Shown: positions 19,905 through 30,663, counted from the first letter of the stretch. The stretch is 64,000 nt of DNA from Pseudomonas sp. PB101 (GCF_009764265.1 NZ_RWIR01000055.1:62001-126000), one strand, 5' to 3'. A program made the numbers and translations. The notes: generated by a model from the sequence alone, not told the origin.

Positions 19905-20948
19905 ATGAGCCGTTATCAACCACCGTTGACCTTGACGACGAGAATGTTGTCGCTGATCGCCGATATCAGCGAACAGATCGGTCAGCTTACGGCAATGGAC
20001 GATCGCCTGCAGACGCCTCAGTTACGTCGTGGCAATCGGATTCGAACGATTCAGGCTTCTTTGGCCATCGAAAACAATACGCTGAGCATCGAGCAAGTGA
20101 CCGCCGTTCTGGCAGGGCAGCGTGTGCTGGGGTTGCCTCGGGAAATCCAGGAAGTTCGAAATGCGTTTGCTGCATACGAAGCCATGCCTGATTGGCAGCC
20201 GAGCAGCCGGACCGATGTGCTGCGAGCCCATGAACTGCTGATGGGCGGATTGATTGATGAATGCGGGCAGTTTCGTCGAGCCGGCGTGGGTATCTATCGT
20301 GGCGACAAGTTGATCCATATGGCGCCGCCGCCGAGTCGCGTTGTGCACTTGATTGATGACTTGTTGGCGTGGCTGGGTGCCTCGGACTGGCATCCGCTGA
20401 TTACCAGCTGCGTCTTTCATTATGAATTCGAGTTCATCCATCCCTTCGCTGACGGTAACGGGCGTATGGGACGCCTTTGGCAAACCCTGATACTCAGTCA
20501 GTGGCGCCCGGTATTATCTTATTTGCCGGTTGAGGCCGTGATTCGGGATCAGCAGGAGGCGTACTACGCGGCATTGTCGGCGGCCGATCATTTGGCCGAA
20601 TCAACGCCTTTCGTAGAGTTCATGTTGCAAGCCATGAGCCTTGCACTATCGGAGGCGGTACGGGGTGAGCCAGAAATCGACCCAGTAAGCGACCCAGTAA
20701 GCGACCCAGTAGGGAAGTTGCTTTCTGCACTGCATCTTAACGGTCCGCGAAAGATCAGCGAATTGATGGCTGACATCGGGTTGGTGCACAAGGCGACCTT
20801 TCGGGCCAACTATCTCAGGCCTGCATTAGCGGTCGAGTGGATAGAGATGACCCATCCCGAGTCGCCCAGTAGTCCGGCACAAAAGTATCGCCTGACCCAG
20901 CTTGGGAAACAGATCTTCGCACGGCTCAAATCGGCGAAGAAACACTGA
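19905..20948 (+). CDS. Fic-domain protein with built-in inhibitory motif
   Basis: Fic proteins usually transfer AMP from ATP to a target protein. From MSRYQPPLTLTTRML (347 residues) I see the catalytic motif HPFADGNGRMGR at 179-190 and, near residues 52-57, SLAIEN. The latter fits the (S/T)xxxE(G/N) inhibitory helix of class II Fic proteins, whose Glu blocks ATP binding. The C-terminus (about 270-347) looks like a winged helix, joined by a linker of repeated DPVS. Several earlier in-frame starts exist (19851, 19872, 19887). It has no neighbouring antitoxin, and its codon use looks less GC-biased than the flanking genes. Confidence 0.88.
   Translation: MSRYQPPLTLTTRMLSLIADISEQIGQLTAMDDRLQTPQLRRGNRIRTIQASLAIENNTLSIEQVTAVLAGQRVLGLPREIQEVRNAFAAYEAMPDWQPSSRTDVLRAHELLMGGLIDECGQFRRAGVGIYRGDKLIHMAPPPSRVVHLIDDLLAWLGASDWHPLITSCVFHYEFEFIHPFADGNGRMGRLWQTLILSQWRPVLSYLPVEAVIRDQQEAYYAALSAADHLAESTPFVEFMLQAMSLALSEAVRGEPEIDPVSDPVSDPVGKLLSALHLNGPRKISELMADIGLVHKATFRANYLRPALAVEWIEMTHPESPSSPAQKYRLTQLGKQIFARLKSAKKH
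20679..20712 (+). repeat. Tandem 12-base repeat inside the Fic gene
   Basis: Three near-identical copies of GACCCAGTAAGC (20679-20690, 20691-20702 and a partial copy at 20703-20712) encode DPVSDPVSDPVG. Copy-number change would lengthen or shorten the linker by four residues without a frameshift. Confidence 0.9.
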
Positions 20949-20954
20949 GTAATA

Positions 20955-20988
20955 AAAAAGCCCGCATCTGTGATGCGGGCTTTTTTTT
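20955..20988. terminator. Bidirectional terminator between fic and slt
   Basis: An AAGCCCGCATC stem with a TGT loop and a run of eight Ts on the plus strand (an A run on the other side) separates the convergent fic and slt genes. Confidence 0.92.
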
Positions 20989-21003
20989 ACGGGTCGATTT
21001 GGA

Positions 21004-22932
21004 TCATTGATCGTCGAAAAACCGCTCATGCCAATCCACGATCGGCTGAGGCGAGTTGAGCTTCTGGCCGTAGATCACCGAGTACGACAAAACGTTCTGC
21101 ACGTACTGGCGGGTTTCGTCGAACGGGATGCTTTCCACCCACACGTCGAAACTCAGGTGGTCGGCGCCGCGCAGCCATTGGCGGACGCGGCCGGGGCCGG
21201 CGTTGTAGGCGGCGGAGGCGAGGACGCGGTTGCCGTTGAACTGGCTGTGCACCTGGCTCAGGTAGGCGGCGCCCAGCTGGATGTTCTTGTCCGGGTCGAA
21301 CAGTTGCTGTGGCGAGCTGTAGGGAATGCTGAACTTGCGCGCGGTTTCCTTGGCGGTGGCCGGCATCAGTTGCATCAGGCCCGAGGCGCCGACTCCGGAG
21401 CGGGCGTCGTCCATGAAGGCGCTTTCCTGGCGGGTGATGGCGAACGCCCAGCTTGGATGCAGGCCGCGATTTTTCGCTTCACGCACCAGCGTATTCTGGT
21501 GAGCCATCGGGAAGCGGATATCCAGGTCATCCCAATACTGCGCCTGACTGATGGTGCGGATCGCCGGGAAGTACCATTTCAGGTCGTAGGCCAGTTTGGC
21601 CTGGGCGACCATTTCGTCGCGGCTGAAGTGACGGCTGACGTAGTACCACTCGCGCCGACCATCGACGATTTGCCCGCGGGCGTGCAGTTCCAGGGCGCGG
21701 CGTACACCGGGCGTGTTGCGCACCTTGTTGATGGTGGCCTGGCTGAGCACCAGCGGCTTGTTGAGCAGCGAGTAAGGCGACTGCGAGCGATCGGCGGCGA
21801 GGAAACCATAGAAGTCGCGTTCGCGCGCCAGGTTTTTATACAGCGTCTGCACCTCCGGGTTTTGCGGTTGCGCCAGTTCCAGGCTGCGGGCCTGCCAGTA
21901 ACGCCAGCGATTGGTGGTGGCCAGGTCCTGGGGCAGGCGGCGGGTCAACTGATAGGCATCGTCCCAGCGTGCCAGGCGCAGGAGCAGGCGCAGGCGCCAT
22001 TCGGAAACCGTGTTGTCGCGCAACTCGGGATCGTACCTGGTCATGACATCCAGTGCGCGGCTGTCGAAACGTCGTGCGAGGGTCAGCCCGATTTCCCGGG
22101 CGATCGCCACTTTTTCATCCCGGGAGAAGTGCATGCTGCTGGCATACCCGTCGAGCAGGGCCATGGCCTTGTCCGGGTCCTGGCGAGCCAGGCGGCGCAG
22201 GCCGAGGCTGACCACGTCGGACATGGGTTCATCGGCCGGGGTGAAGCGTGACGGCTGGTTGAGCAGCTCCGGTTTCTGCGCGACGTCCACCAGCAGGCGA
22301 CCACGAGGGGCCAGGGTGGACATGCCGTTGACCAGGCTGTTGGCCAACGGGTAGTTGCGCGCCTGGGCGGCGAGTTTGGCGCGCTCCCAGCGTCTTTGCT
22401 CGGTCAACTGGCCATCGGCGGCCCACATGCCGAACAGCGTGTCACAGGCCTCGGGCTGGGACTTGCCGGTCAGCCAGAGCTTTTCGGCGTTGGCGTTGCC
22501 TTCGGCCTTGAGGCCGTGGCTGAGCTGGTACTGCGCGTTCAGGCAGTCCAGTTCGGTGAAGTTCATTTTCGGGTCGTAGTACTTGACGAAGGTCGCCCAG
22601 TCGCCGCGATCAGCCAGCCAGCGCAACCAGCGCAGTTTCATCCAGTTGGCCTGGGGCAGGTCGCCGTGTTCGGCGAGGAACTTCTCGATTTCGGCGTTGC
22701 TCGCGGTTTTCAGGCGCGCGGTCAGCTCGTCGTACGCCAGGTACGGTTCCAGCGGATAATCGGCGAGGGCCTGGCTGTAGCGGAAATATGGGCCGGTATC
22801 ACCCTTGGCCAGGGCGCGCTTGGCTTCATCGTAATACTGGCGTTGGGTGGACAGGTCCACCGCCTGGGCGGATTGAAACGCTGCGGCTGAAAGTAAAAAG
22901 CACGACAAAAGATTGAAAAGGCGACTGCGCAT
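21004..22932 (-). CDS. slt: Soluble lytic murein transglycosylase Slt
   Basis: Periplasmic enzyme that cleaves peptidoglycan glycan strands with formation of 1,6-anhydro-muramic acid. From the ATG at 22932 (642 residues) a signal peptide is clear: MRSRLFNLLSCFLLSAAAF, then QSAQA. The bulk is the helical ring domain of Slt70-type enzymes. The catalytic domain at the C-terminus holds FAITRQESAFMDDARSG with Glu503 as probable acid, then GLMQLMPATA and LASAAYNAGPGRVRQW. An alternative start 8 codons earlier would spoil the signal peptide. Confidence 0.95.
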   Translation of the reverse strand: MRSRLFNLLSCFLLSAAAFQSAQAVDLSTQRQYYDEAKRALAKGDTGPYFRYSQALADYPLEPYLAYDELTARLKTASNAEIEKFLAEHGDLPQANWMKLRWLRWLADRGDWATFVKYYDPKMNFTELDCLNAQYQLSHGLKAEGNANAEKLWLTGKSQPEACDTLFGMWAADGQLTEQRRWERAKLAAQARNYPLANSLVNGMSTLAPRGRLLVDVAQKPELLNQPSRFTPADEPMSDVVSLGLRRLARQDPDKAMALLDGYASSMHFSRDEKVAIAREIGLTLARRFDSRALDVMTRYDPELRDNTVSEWRLRLLLRLARWDDAYQLTRRLPQDLATTNRWRYWQARSLELAQPQNPEVQTLYKNLARERDFYGFLAADRSQSPYSLLNKPLVLSQATINKVRNTPGVRRALELHARGQIVDGRREWYYVSRHFSRDEMVAQAKLAYDLKWYFPAIRTISQAQYWDDLDIRFPMAHQNTLVREAKNRGLHPSWAFAITRQESAFMDDARSGVGASGLMQLMPATAKETARKFSIPYSSPQQLFDPDKNIQLGAAYLSQVHSQFNGNRVLASAAYNAGPGRVRQWLRGADHLSFDVWVESIPFDETRQYVQNVLSYSVIYGQKLNSPQPIVDWHERFFDDQ

Positions 22933-23146
22933 GAGACGTCCAGGCAGAGAAAACATGACAAGTGCGGGCCAGGGCCCGCACTGAATTGTCTGTAGCTTAG
23001 CCTTTTGCCAGCAGCCGGCGAAAGCTTTGCGGGTCTTACCGCATCAGTTCGCAACATTTGTCATTCAGAGTGCTACGAGAGTGAAATTGCCGGCCTTCTG
23101 AAGCCTCAAGTCAGGTAGAATGCGCGCCCGGTTTTTGGAGAAGCTC

Positions 23147-25066
<1,920 letters not shown>

Positions 25067-25080
25067 TTGATCCGGCAATA

Positions 25081-25117
25081 AAAAAGCCCGGCGCTCAGTG
25101 ATGAGCGCCGGGCTTTT
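25081..25117. terminator. Bidirectional terminator between uup and uspA
   Basis: Long stem (25081-25097 with 25102-25117) with A and T runs at its ends, just after the uup stop at 25066. It can also stop transcripts from the minus-strand stress-protein gene. Confidence 0.9.
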
Positions 25118-25153
25118 CGTATGCAATGCGATTTGCTGTTTGAAATGGATTCC

Positions 25154-25256
25154 CTGTAGGAGCGAGCTTGCTCGCGATGGACCTGGAAGCCCCGCGGGGT
25201 GTCAGGTTGGTAGCGTCATCGTTGACGACCATCGCCAGCAAGCCGGCTCCTACAGG
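25154..25256. repeat. REPIN, GTAGGAGC-type arms
   Basis: The left arm is CTGTAGGAGCGAGCTTGCTC; the right arm is slightly diverged (GCCAGCAAGCCGGCTCCTAC). The spacer shares GCGGGGTGTCAGG and CGTCATCGTTGACGA with other members. Confidence 0.88.
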
Positions 25257-25264
25257 GGGTGGCT

Positions 25265-25705
25265 TCAGTTTTTGCTTTGCAGGCGCACCGCCAGCACATC
25301 GCAAGGCGCGCCATGCAGTACATCGTTGGCGGTGGAGCCCAGCAGGAGTGCCAGGCCGTGCCGGCCATGGCTGCCCACCACGATCAGGTCGCATTGTTGC
25401 TCCTTGGCGAAATGGTGGATTTCCTGGCGTGGCTGGCCGTAGGTCAGGTGGCAGTTGGCGCCTTCGAGTTCGGCGTACTTGTGCTTGAGGCGCTCCAGGC
25501 GCTCCTTGGCCTGATCGAACTGCTGTTGTTGCAGTTGTGACAGGTCCATCGGCACGTCGCCGCCAAAGGCCATCGCCATCGGCTCGACAATGTGCACCAG
25601 TGACAGTTTCGCGCCGTTGCTCACCGACAGCTCGCGAGCGCGGTGGATCACAGGGTCGCACTCTTCGGTCAGATCTACAGCGACCAGAATATGGTTGTAG
25701 GGCAT
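25265..25705 (-). CDS. Universal stress protein, UspA family
   Basis: 146-residue single-domain Usp. It begins MPYNHILVAVDLTEECDPV and ends with the ATP-binding pattern G-2x-G-9x-G-(S/T), seen in VVGSHGRHGLALLLGST. ATP-binding members act in stress survival; the exact role is unknown. The start has a strong CAGGAGGAGCACCTC site. It is divergent from the unknown membrane gene at 25810, with about 105 bases between them. Confidence 0.93.
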   Translation of the reverse strand: MPYNHILVAVDLTEECDPVIHRARELSVSNGAKLSLVHIVEPMAMAFGGDVPMDLSQLQQQQFDQAKERLERLKHKYAELEGANCHLTYGQPRQEIHHFAKEQQCDLIVVGSHGRHGLALLLGSTANDVLHGAPCDVLAVRLQSKN

Positions 25706-25809
25706 GAGGTGCTCCTCCTGAGGATTGCAATATTGGTAAGTATGGCTGGTTTCAAGCGCATTGGTTCCAAAGTGACACAATGGGCTCATCAAGAATCGGG
25801 AGTACAGAT

Positions 25810-26247
25810 ATGACGGTCTGGATAGTGGTGTCAATCCTGCTGGTGGTACTCAGCCCTCTGGCATGGTTGCGCCCGTCACGTGCCCAGAGCGGACGAATTG
25901 CCCTGCGGATGGAGGCTCGGCGCATTGGCCTGGCCATGCAACTGGCGCCCCAGGAGTGGCCGCACTGGCTGAGCCAGGAGCCGCCGAGCCCGTGCGCCCA
26001 GTACCATCGTCCGCGGCGTGGCAATCAGCCGGCGTGCTGGAGCTACTGGCAAAAATCACCGGGCGTCTGGGTGAATCAGTGGCAGGAAACCTGCGAGGAT
26101 CCGGGCCTGCTCAATCATTTCGAAAAATTGCCAGGCAATGTCTACAAAGTCGAGGCCGACAAGCAAATGATCGCCTTGTACTGGGGCGAGAAGGGCGAGG
26201 CCGAGGTGTTGCAACACATCGATGCCACCCTCAAGGCGCTCGCCTGA
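25810..26247 (+). CDS. Conserved membrane-anchored protein of unknown function
   Basis: 145 residues starting MTVWIVVSILLVVLSPLAWL, a single membrane anchor, followed by a soluble domain rich in Trp (EWPHWLSQEPPSPCAQYH, then WSYWQKSPGVWVNQWQETC). GGAG lies 7 bases before the ATG. I do not recognise a domain. It occurs in the uup-fadB interval in pseudomonads as I remember it, which argues for a real gene. Confidence 0.8.
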   Translation: MTVWIVVSILLVVLSPLAWLRPSRAQSGRIALRMEARRIGLAMQLAPQEWPHWLSQEPPSPCAQYHRPRRGNQPACWSYWQKSPGVWVNQWQETCEDPGLLNHFEKLPGNVYKVEADKQMIALYWGEKGEAEVLQHIDATLKALA

Positions 26248-26258
26248 AACCCCACCCT

Positions 26259-26361
26259 CTGTAGGAGCGAGCCTGCTCGCGAAAAACCTGAGGGCTCCGC
26301 GGGGTGCCAGGCTAACAGCGTCATCGTTGACGTTCATCGCGAGCAGGCTCGCTCCTACAGG
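26259..26361. repeat. REPIN, GTAGGAGC-type arms
   Basis: Inverted CTGTAGGAGCGAGCCTGCTC arms; the spacer contains GCGGGGTGCCAGG and CGTCATCGTTGACG, as in the copies at 14160 and 25154. It starts about 12 bases after the stop of the upstream gene. Confidence 0.9.
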
Positions 26362-26377
26362 TTTTCATGCAGGCAAT

Positions 26378-26402
26378 AAAAAGCCCGACAACATCATCGG
26401 GC
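26378..26402 (-). terminator. Minus-strand intrinsic terminator with no known gene before it
   Basis: On the minus strand GCCCGATGATGTTGTCGGGC is followed by TTTTTATTG. The plus-strand side lacks a T run, so it does not serve the upstream plus-strand gene. No minus-strand coding gene lies between it and fadB. Confidence 0.7.
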
Positions 26403-26545
26403 GGGATGGCCAGGCAGGCCGGTAAAACAATGTGGGCTTGATCTTACGCCGGGCGTTCGCCCAAGCGTTCAACTTTTTCCCTAGATTTCGCCAGCGTAGC
26501 TCGTTAAACACGGGCTGCAGCGATTTAGGGCGACATTTCTAATAA
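26378..26545 (-). ncRNA. Candidate small RNA ending at the orphan terminator
   Basis: Inferred from the terminator at 26378-26402 and an extended -10-like TAGAAT on the minus strand (26554 down to 26549) about 165 bases upstream. No good -35 is seen, which would allow a sigma-S type promoter. The 5' end is a guess. It could instead be read-through or an unused terminator. Confidence 0.3.
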
Positions 26546-26684
26546 TTGATTCTATGAATGACCTCGCATGTTTCGGCGTGTTGAAGGTCTTCGCAGTACG
26601 GATATGACCGGAAAGTCGCGTTTCAACCCGTGTTTCAGGCGATTGACAATTGTCGGAAATTCCGTGAAGGTGACGTACCCGAAT

Positions 26685-26698
26685 CAAACGGGCGTATG
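26685..26698. promoter_or_regulatory. PsrA-like operator upstream of fadBA
   Basis: CAAACGGGCGTATG matches the PsrA pattern (C/G)AAAC-N4-GTTT(G/C) in 9 of 10 fixed positions. It lies about 165 bases before fadB. PsrA is known to repress the fadBA operon in P. aeruginosa and to be released by long-chain fatty acids; psrA itself is at 35828. Confidence 0.5.
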
Positions 26699-26860
26699 AA
26701 TTGAGCGTTTGTATTTCAGACCGCTCCTACAGAATCCCGACTATCGCGTTGGCGGGTGTGCCGGGGGAATGGGCGTAGCATTGACGATCAACGTCCCTGC
26801 CAAGCCATTCGCCTGCGTCCGACGTGTACTGTTCAGCTTCCATATCGTGGAGATCAGTTG

Positions 26861-29008
26861 ATGATTTACGAAGGTAAAGCCATCACGGTTAAGGCTCTTG
26901 AAAGTGGCATCGTCGAACTGAAGTTCGACCTCAAGGGTGAGTCCGTCAACAAGTTCAACCGTCTAACCCTGAACGAACTGCGTCAGGCCGTAGACACCAT
27001 CAAGGCAGATGCTTCGATCAAGGGCGTGATCGTCAGCAGTGGCAAGGACGTGTTCATCGTCGGCGCCGACATCACCGAATTTGTCGACAACTTCAAGCTG
27101 CCGGATGCAGAACTTGTTGCTGGCAACCTCGAAGCCAACAAGATTTTCAGCGATTTCGAAGACCTCAACGTCCCGACTGTAGCTGCGATCAACGGCATCG
27201 CATTGGGTGGCGGCTTCGAAATGTGCCTGGCCGCAGACTTCCGCGTCATGTCGGCCACTGCCAAAATCGGCCTGCCAGAAGTCAAACTGGGCATCTACCC
27301 AGGTTTTGGCGGCACCGTACGCCTGCCGCGCCTGATCGGGGCCGACAACGCCATCGAGTGGATCGCCGCCGGTAAGGAAAACCGTGCTGAAGACGCGCTG
27401 AAAGTCGGTGCCGTCGACGCCGTGGTTGCCCCGGAGAAACTGGCCGAAGCTGCACTGAACCTGATCAAGGGCGCCATCAGCGGCGAATTTGACTACAAGG
27501 CCAAGCGTCAGCCGAAGCTGGAAAAACTCAAGCTCAACGCCATCGAACAAATGATGTCGTTCGAAACCGCCAAGGGTTTCGTGGCTGGCCAGGCCGGCCC
27601 GAACTACCCGGCGCCGGTCGAAGCGATCAAGACCATCCAGAAAGCCGCGAACTTCGGTCGTGACAAGGCGCTGGAAATCGAAGCCGCCGGTTTCGTCAAG
27701 CTGGCCAAGACCTCTGCCGCGCAGAGCTTGATCGGCTTGTTCCTGAACGATCAGGAGCTGAAGAAAAAGGCCAAGGCCTACGACGAAATCGCCAAGGACG
27801 TGAAGCAGGCTGCCGTATTGGGCGCCGGCATCATGGGGGGCGGTATCGCCTATCAGTCGGCTTCCAAAGGCACGCCGATCCTGATGAAGGACATCAACGA
27901 GCACGGCATCGAGCAGGGTCTGGCCGAAGCCGCCAAACTGCTGGTTGGCCGCGTTGATAAAGGCCGCATGACCGCCGCGAAAATGGCTGAAGTGCTCAAT
28001 GGCATTCGTCCAACCCTGTCGTACGGTGATTTCGGTCACGTGGACCTGGTGGTCGAAGCGGTTGTCGAGAACCCGAAGGTCAAGCAAGCGGTACTGGCTG
28101 AAGTCGAAGACAAGGTCAAGGAAGACACCATCCTGGCGTCCAACACCTCGACCATTTCCATTACCTTGCTGGCCAAGGCCCTCAAGCGTCCGGAAAACTT
28201 CGTCGGCATGCACTTCTTCAACCCGGTGCACATGATGCCGCTGGTGGAAGTGATCCGTGGCGAGAAGTCCAGCGAGCTGGCCGTTGCCACCACCGTTGCC
28301 TACGCCAAGAAAATGGGCAAGAACCCGATCGTCGTCAACGACTGCCCGGGCTTCCTGGTCAACCGCGTGCTGTTCCCGTACTTCGGCGGTTTCGCCAAGC
28401 TGGTCAGCGCCGGTGTGGACTTCGTCCGTATCGACAAGGTCATGGAAAAATTCGGCTGGCCGATGGGCCCGGCCTACCTGATGGACGTGGTCGGCATCGA
28501 CACCGGCCACCACGGTCGTGACGTGATGGCTGAAGGCTTCCCGGATCGCATGAAGGATGACCGTCGCTCGGCCATCGACGTGCTTTACGAAGCCAAGCGC
28601 CTGGGCCAGAAGAACGGCAAGGGCTTCTACGCCTACGAGGCCGACAAGAAAGGCAAGCAGAAGAAAGTCGCCGATCCGTCGGTGCTGGAAGTGCTCAAGC
28701 CGATCGTTTACGAGCAGCGCGAAGTCACTGACGAAGACATCATCAACTGGATGATGATCCCGCTGTGCCTGGAAACCGTGCGTTGCCTGGAAGACGGCAT
28801 CGTTGAAACCGCTGCCGAAGCCGACATGGGTCTGGTCTACGGTATCGGTTTCCCTCCATTCCGTGGCGGTGCGCTGCGCTACATCGACTCGATCGGTGTG
28901 GCAGAGTTCGTTGCCCTGGCTGACCAGTACGCTGATTTGGGCGCGCTGTACCACCCGACCGCGAAGCTGCGCGAAATGGCCAAGAACGGCCAGAGCTTCT
29001 TCGGTTAA
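26861..29008 (+). CDS. fadB: Fatty acid oxidation complex subunit alpha FadB
   Basis: Multifunctional beta-oxidation protein: enoyl-CoA hydratase and isomerase at the N-terminus, 3-hydroxyacyl-CoA dehydrogenase at the C-terminus. It is 715 residues from MIYEGKAITVKALES. The crotonase domain (about 1-190) has AAINGIALGGGFEMCLAAD and KLGIYPGFGGTVRLPR. The NAD-binding motif GAGIMGGGIAYQSA lies near 318, followed by FFNPVHMMPLVEV and the catalytic-His region of the dehydrogenase. GTGGAG lies upstream of the ATG. It forms an operon with fadA, 29 bases downstream. Confidence 0.97.
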   Translation: MIYEGKAITVKALESGIVELKFDLKGESVNKFNRLTLNELRQAVDTIKADASIKGVIVSSGKDVFIVGADITEFVDNFKLPDAELVAGNLEANKIFSDFEDLNVPTVAAINGIALGGGFEMCLAADFRVMSATAKIGLPEVKLGIYPGFGGTVRLPRLIGADNAIEWIAAGKENRAEDALKVGAVDAVVAPEKLAEAALNLIKGAISGEFDYKAKRQPKLEKLKLNAIEQMMSFETAKGFVAGQAGPNYPAPVEAIKTIQKAANFGRDKALEIEAAGFVKLAKTSAAQSLIGLFLNDQELKKKAKAYDEIAKDVKQAAVLGAGIMGGGIAYQSASKGTPILMKDINEHGIEQGLAEAAKLLVGRVDKGRMTAAKMAEVLNGIRPTLSYGDFGHVDLVVEAVVENPKVKQAVLAEVEDKVKEDTILASNTSTISITLLAKALKRPENFVGMHFFNPVHMMPLVEVIRGEKSSELAVATTVAYAKKMGKNPIVVNDCPGFLVNRVLFPYFGGFAKLVSAGVDFVRIDKVMEKFGWPMGPAYLMDVVGIDTGHHGRDVMAEGFPDRMKDDRRSAIDVLYEAKRLGQKNGKGFYAYEADKKGKQKKVADPSVLEVLKPIVYEQREVTDEDIINWMMIPLCLETVRCLEDGIVETAAEADMGLVYGIGFPPFRGGALRYIDSIGVAEFVALADQYADLGALYHPTAKLREMAKNGQSFFG

Positions 29009-29037
29009 GCGCCCCCAACTAGAGTGAGAGTGAACTT

Positions 29038-30213
29038 ATGAGCTTGAATCCTAGAGACGTCGTGATTGTCGACTTCGGTCGTACTCCGATGGGCCGCTCC
29101 AAGGGCGGCATGCACCGCAACACCCGCGCCGAAGACATGTCGGCGCACCTGATCAGCAAACTGCTGGAACGCAACGTCAAGGTCGATCCTGCCGAAGTCG
29201 AGGACGTGATCTGGGGCTGCGTCAACCAGACCCTGGAGCAGGGCTGGAACATCGCGCGCATGGCGTCGCTGATGACCCAGATCCCGCACACCTCGGCCGG
29301 CCAGACCGTCAGCCGTCTGTGTGGCTCGTCCATGAGCGCCCTGCACACTGCTGCGCAAGCGATCATGACCGGTAACGGTGACGTATTCGTCGTTGGCGGC
29401 GTCGAGCATATGGGCCACGTGAGCATGATGCACGGTGTCGATCCGAACCCGCACATGTCGCTGTATGCGGCGAAAGCCTCCGGCATGATGGGCCTGACCG
29501 CGGAAATGCTGGGCAAGATGCACGGCATCACTCGCGAGCAACAGGACGCTTTCGGCGTGCGCTCCCACCAACTCGCCCACAAGGCGACCGTGGAAGGCAA
29601 GTTCAAAGACGAAATCATCCCGATGCAGGGCTACGACGAGAACGGTTTCCTGAAAACCTTCGACTACGACGAAACCATTCGTCCGGAAACCACCCTGGAA
29701 AGCCTGGCGGCCCTCAAGCCGGCATTCAATCCAAAGGGCGGCACCGTGACAGCGGGTACTTCGTCGCAGATCACCGATGGTGCTTCGTGCATGATCGTGA
29801 TGTCGGCGCAGCGTGCACAGGACCTGGGTATCCAGCCTTTGGCGGTGATCCGTTCGATGGCAGTGGCAGGTGTGGATCCGGCAATCATGGGCTATGGTCC
29901 AGTACCGGCCACACAGAAAGCACTGAAGCGCGCGGGTCTGAGCATCTCCGACATCGACTTCTTCGAGCTCAACGAAGCTTTCGCCGCACAGGCCCTGCCA
30001 GTGCTGAAAGATCTGAAAGTGCTCGACAAGATGAACGAGAAGGTTAACCTGCACGGCGGCGCGATCGCCCTGGGTCACCCGTTCGGTTGCTCCGGTGCGC
30101 GTATCTCCGGCACTTTGCTCAACGTGATGAAGCAAAATGGCGGCAACCTCGGGGTAGCCACCATGTGCATTGGTCTCGGCCAAGGCATCTCCACCGTCTT
30201 CGAACGCGTTTAA
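29038..30213 (+). CDS. fadA: Acetyl-CoA C-acyltransferase FadA (3-ketoacyl-CoA thiolase)
   Basis: Carries out the thiolytic last step of beta-oxidation in complex with FadB. The 391-residue protein has the nucleophilic cysteine in SRLCGSSMSALHTAA, the acyl-binding FELNEAFAAQALPV, and the C-terminal GGAIALGHPFGCSGARISG and MCIGLGQGIS with the general-base His and second Cys. The start is at 29038 after AGAGTGAGAG. A strong terminator follows at 30232. Confidence 0.97.
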   Translation: MSLNPRDVVIVDFGRTPMGRSKGGMHRNTRAEDMSAHLISKLLERNVKVDPAEVEDVIWGCVNQTLEQGWNIARMASLMTQIPHTSAGQTVSRLCGSSMSALHTAAQAIMTGNGDVFVVGGVEHMGHVSMMHGVDPNPHMSLYAAKASGMMGLTAEMLGKMHGITREQQDAFGVRSHQLAHKATVEGKFKDEIIPMQGYDENGFLKTFDYDETIRPETTLESLAALKPAFNPKGGTVTAGTSSQITDGASCMIVMSAQRAQDLGIQPLAVIRSMAVAGVDPAIMGYGPVPATQKALKRAGLSISDIDFFELNEAFAAQALPVLKDLKVLDKMNEKVNLHGGAIALGHPFGCSGARISGTLLNVMKQNGGNLGVATMCIGLGQGISTVFERV

Positions 30214-30231
30214 GCGACTCGTTGATGGAAG

Positions 30232-30258
30232 CCGGGGCCAAGTGCCCCGGTTTTTGTT
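30232..30258 (+). terminator. Intrinsic terminator after fadBA
   Basis: GCCGGGGC pairs with GCCCCGG (about 30231-30250), followed by TTTTTGTTTTT, directly after the fadA stop. Confidence 0.9.
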
Positions 30259-30312
30259 TTTCCGGATTTATTTTTGTTTTTATTTTGAAAGAATTTGAGT
30301 GAGGGCCAAAGC

Positions 30313-30549
30313 ATGCCGATACAACCTGGGCTCTACCAACATTACAAAGGTCCGCAGTACCGCGTTTTCAGTGTTGCGCGGCATTCGGAAACCGAAGAAG
30401 AAGTGGTCTTCTACCAAGCCCTGTATGGCGATTACGGCTTTTGGGTACGTCCCTTGAGCATGTTCCTGGAGTCCGTCGAGGTTGACGGCGAACAGGTGCC
30501 ACGCTTTGCTTTGGTGCAGGCCGAAGAAAGCCTTTTTACCAAGCCATAA
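30313..30549 (+). CDS. DUF1653 family protein
   Basis: 78-residue soluble protein: MPIQPGLYQHYKGPQYRVFS, then EEEVVFYQALYGDYGFWVRP. This matches the DUF1653 pattern (GxYxHYKG, xYRV, YxxLYG, WVRP). The family's function is unknown. GAGGG lies upstream of the ATG at 30313. It sits between fadA and topA. Confidence 0.88.
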   Translation: MPIQPGLYQHYKGPQYRVFSVARHSETEEEVVFYQALYGDYGFWVRPLSMFLESVEVDGEQVPRFALVQAEESLFTKP

Positions 30550-30663
30550 GCTGAGTTCGCGCAAAACCCTGCGCTTGACCTCACCTTGTTGCCACTATAT
30601 ATAGCGGTGCCGCGTCAGGCGCCAACCGCCTTTCACTTCTCGAATTCAGGAATTTTCCGATCC

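Larger units (their letters stand above)
26248..26860. other. Long intergenic region upstream of fadB
   Basis: This 613-base gap holds a REPIN (26259-26361), a terminator that works only on the minus strand (26378-26402), a possible minus-strand small RNA ending at that terminator, and the fadB promoter region with a PsrA-like box (26685-26698). No convincing protein gene is seen. Confidence 0.75.

Noticed and set aside
26963..28954. Long minus-strand reading frame antisense to fadB
   Set aside because: It is the shadow of a high-GC gene with strong codon bias; its translation is rich in His, Asp, Arg and Val without any domain, and fadB is complete on the plus strand.
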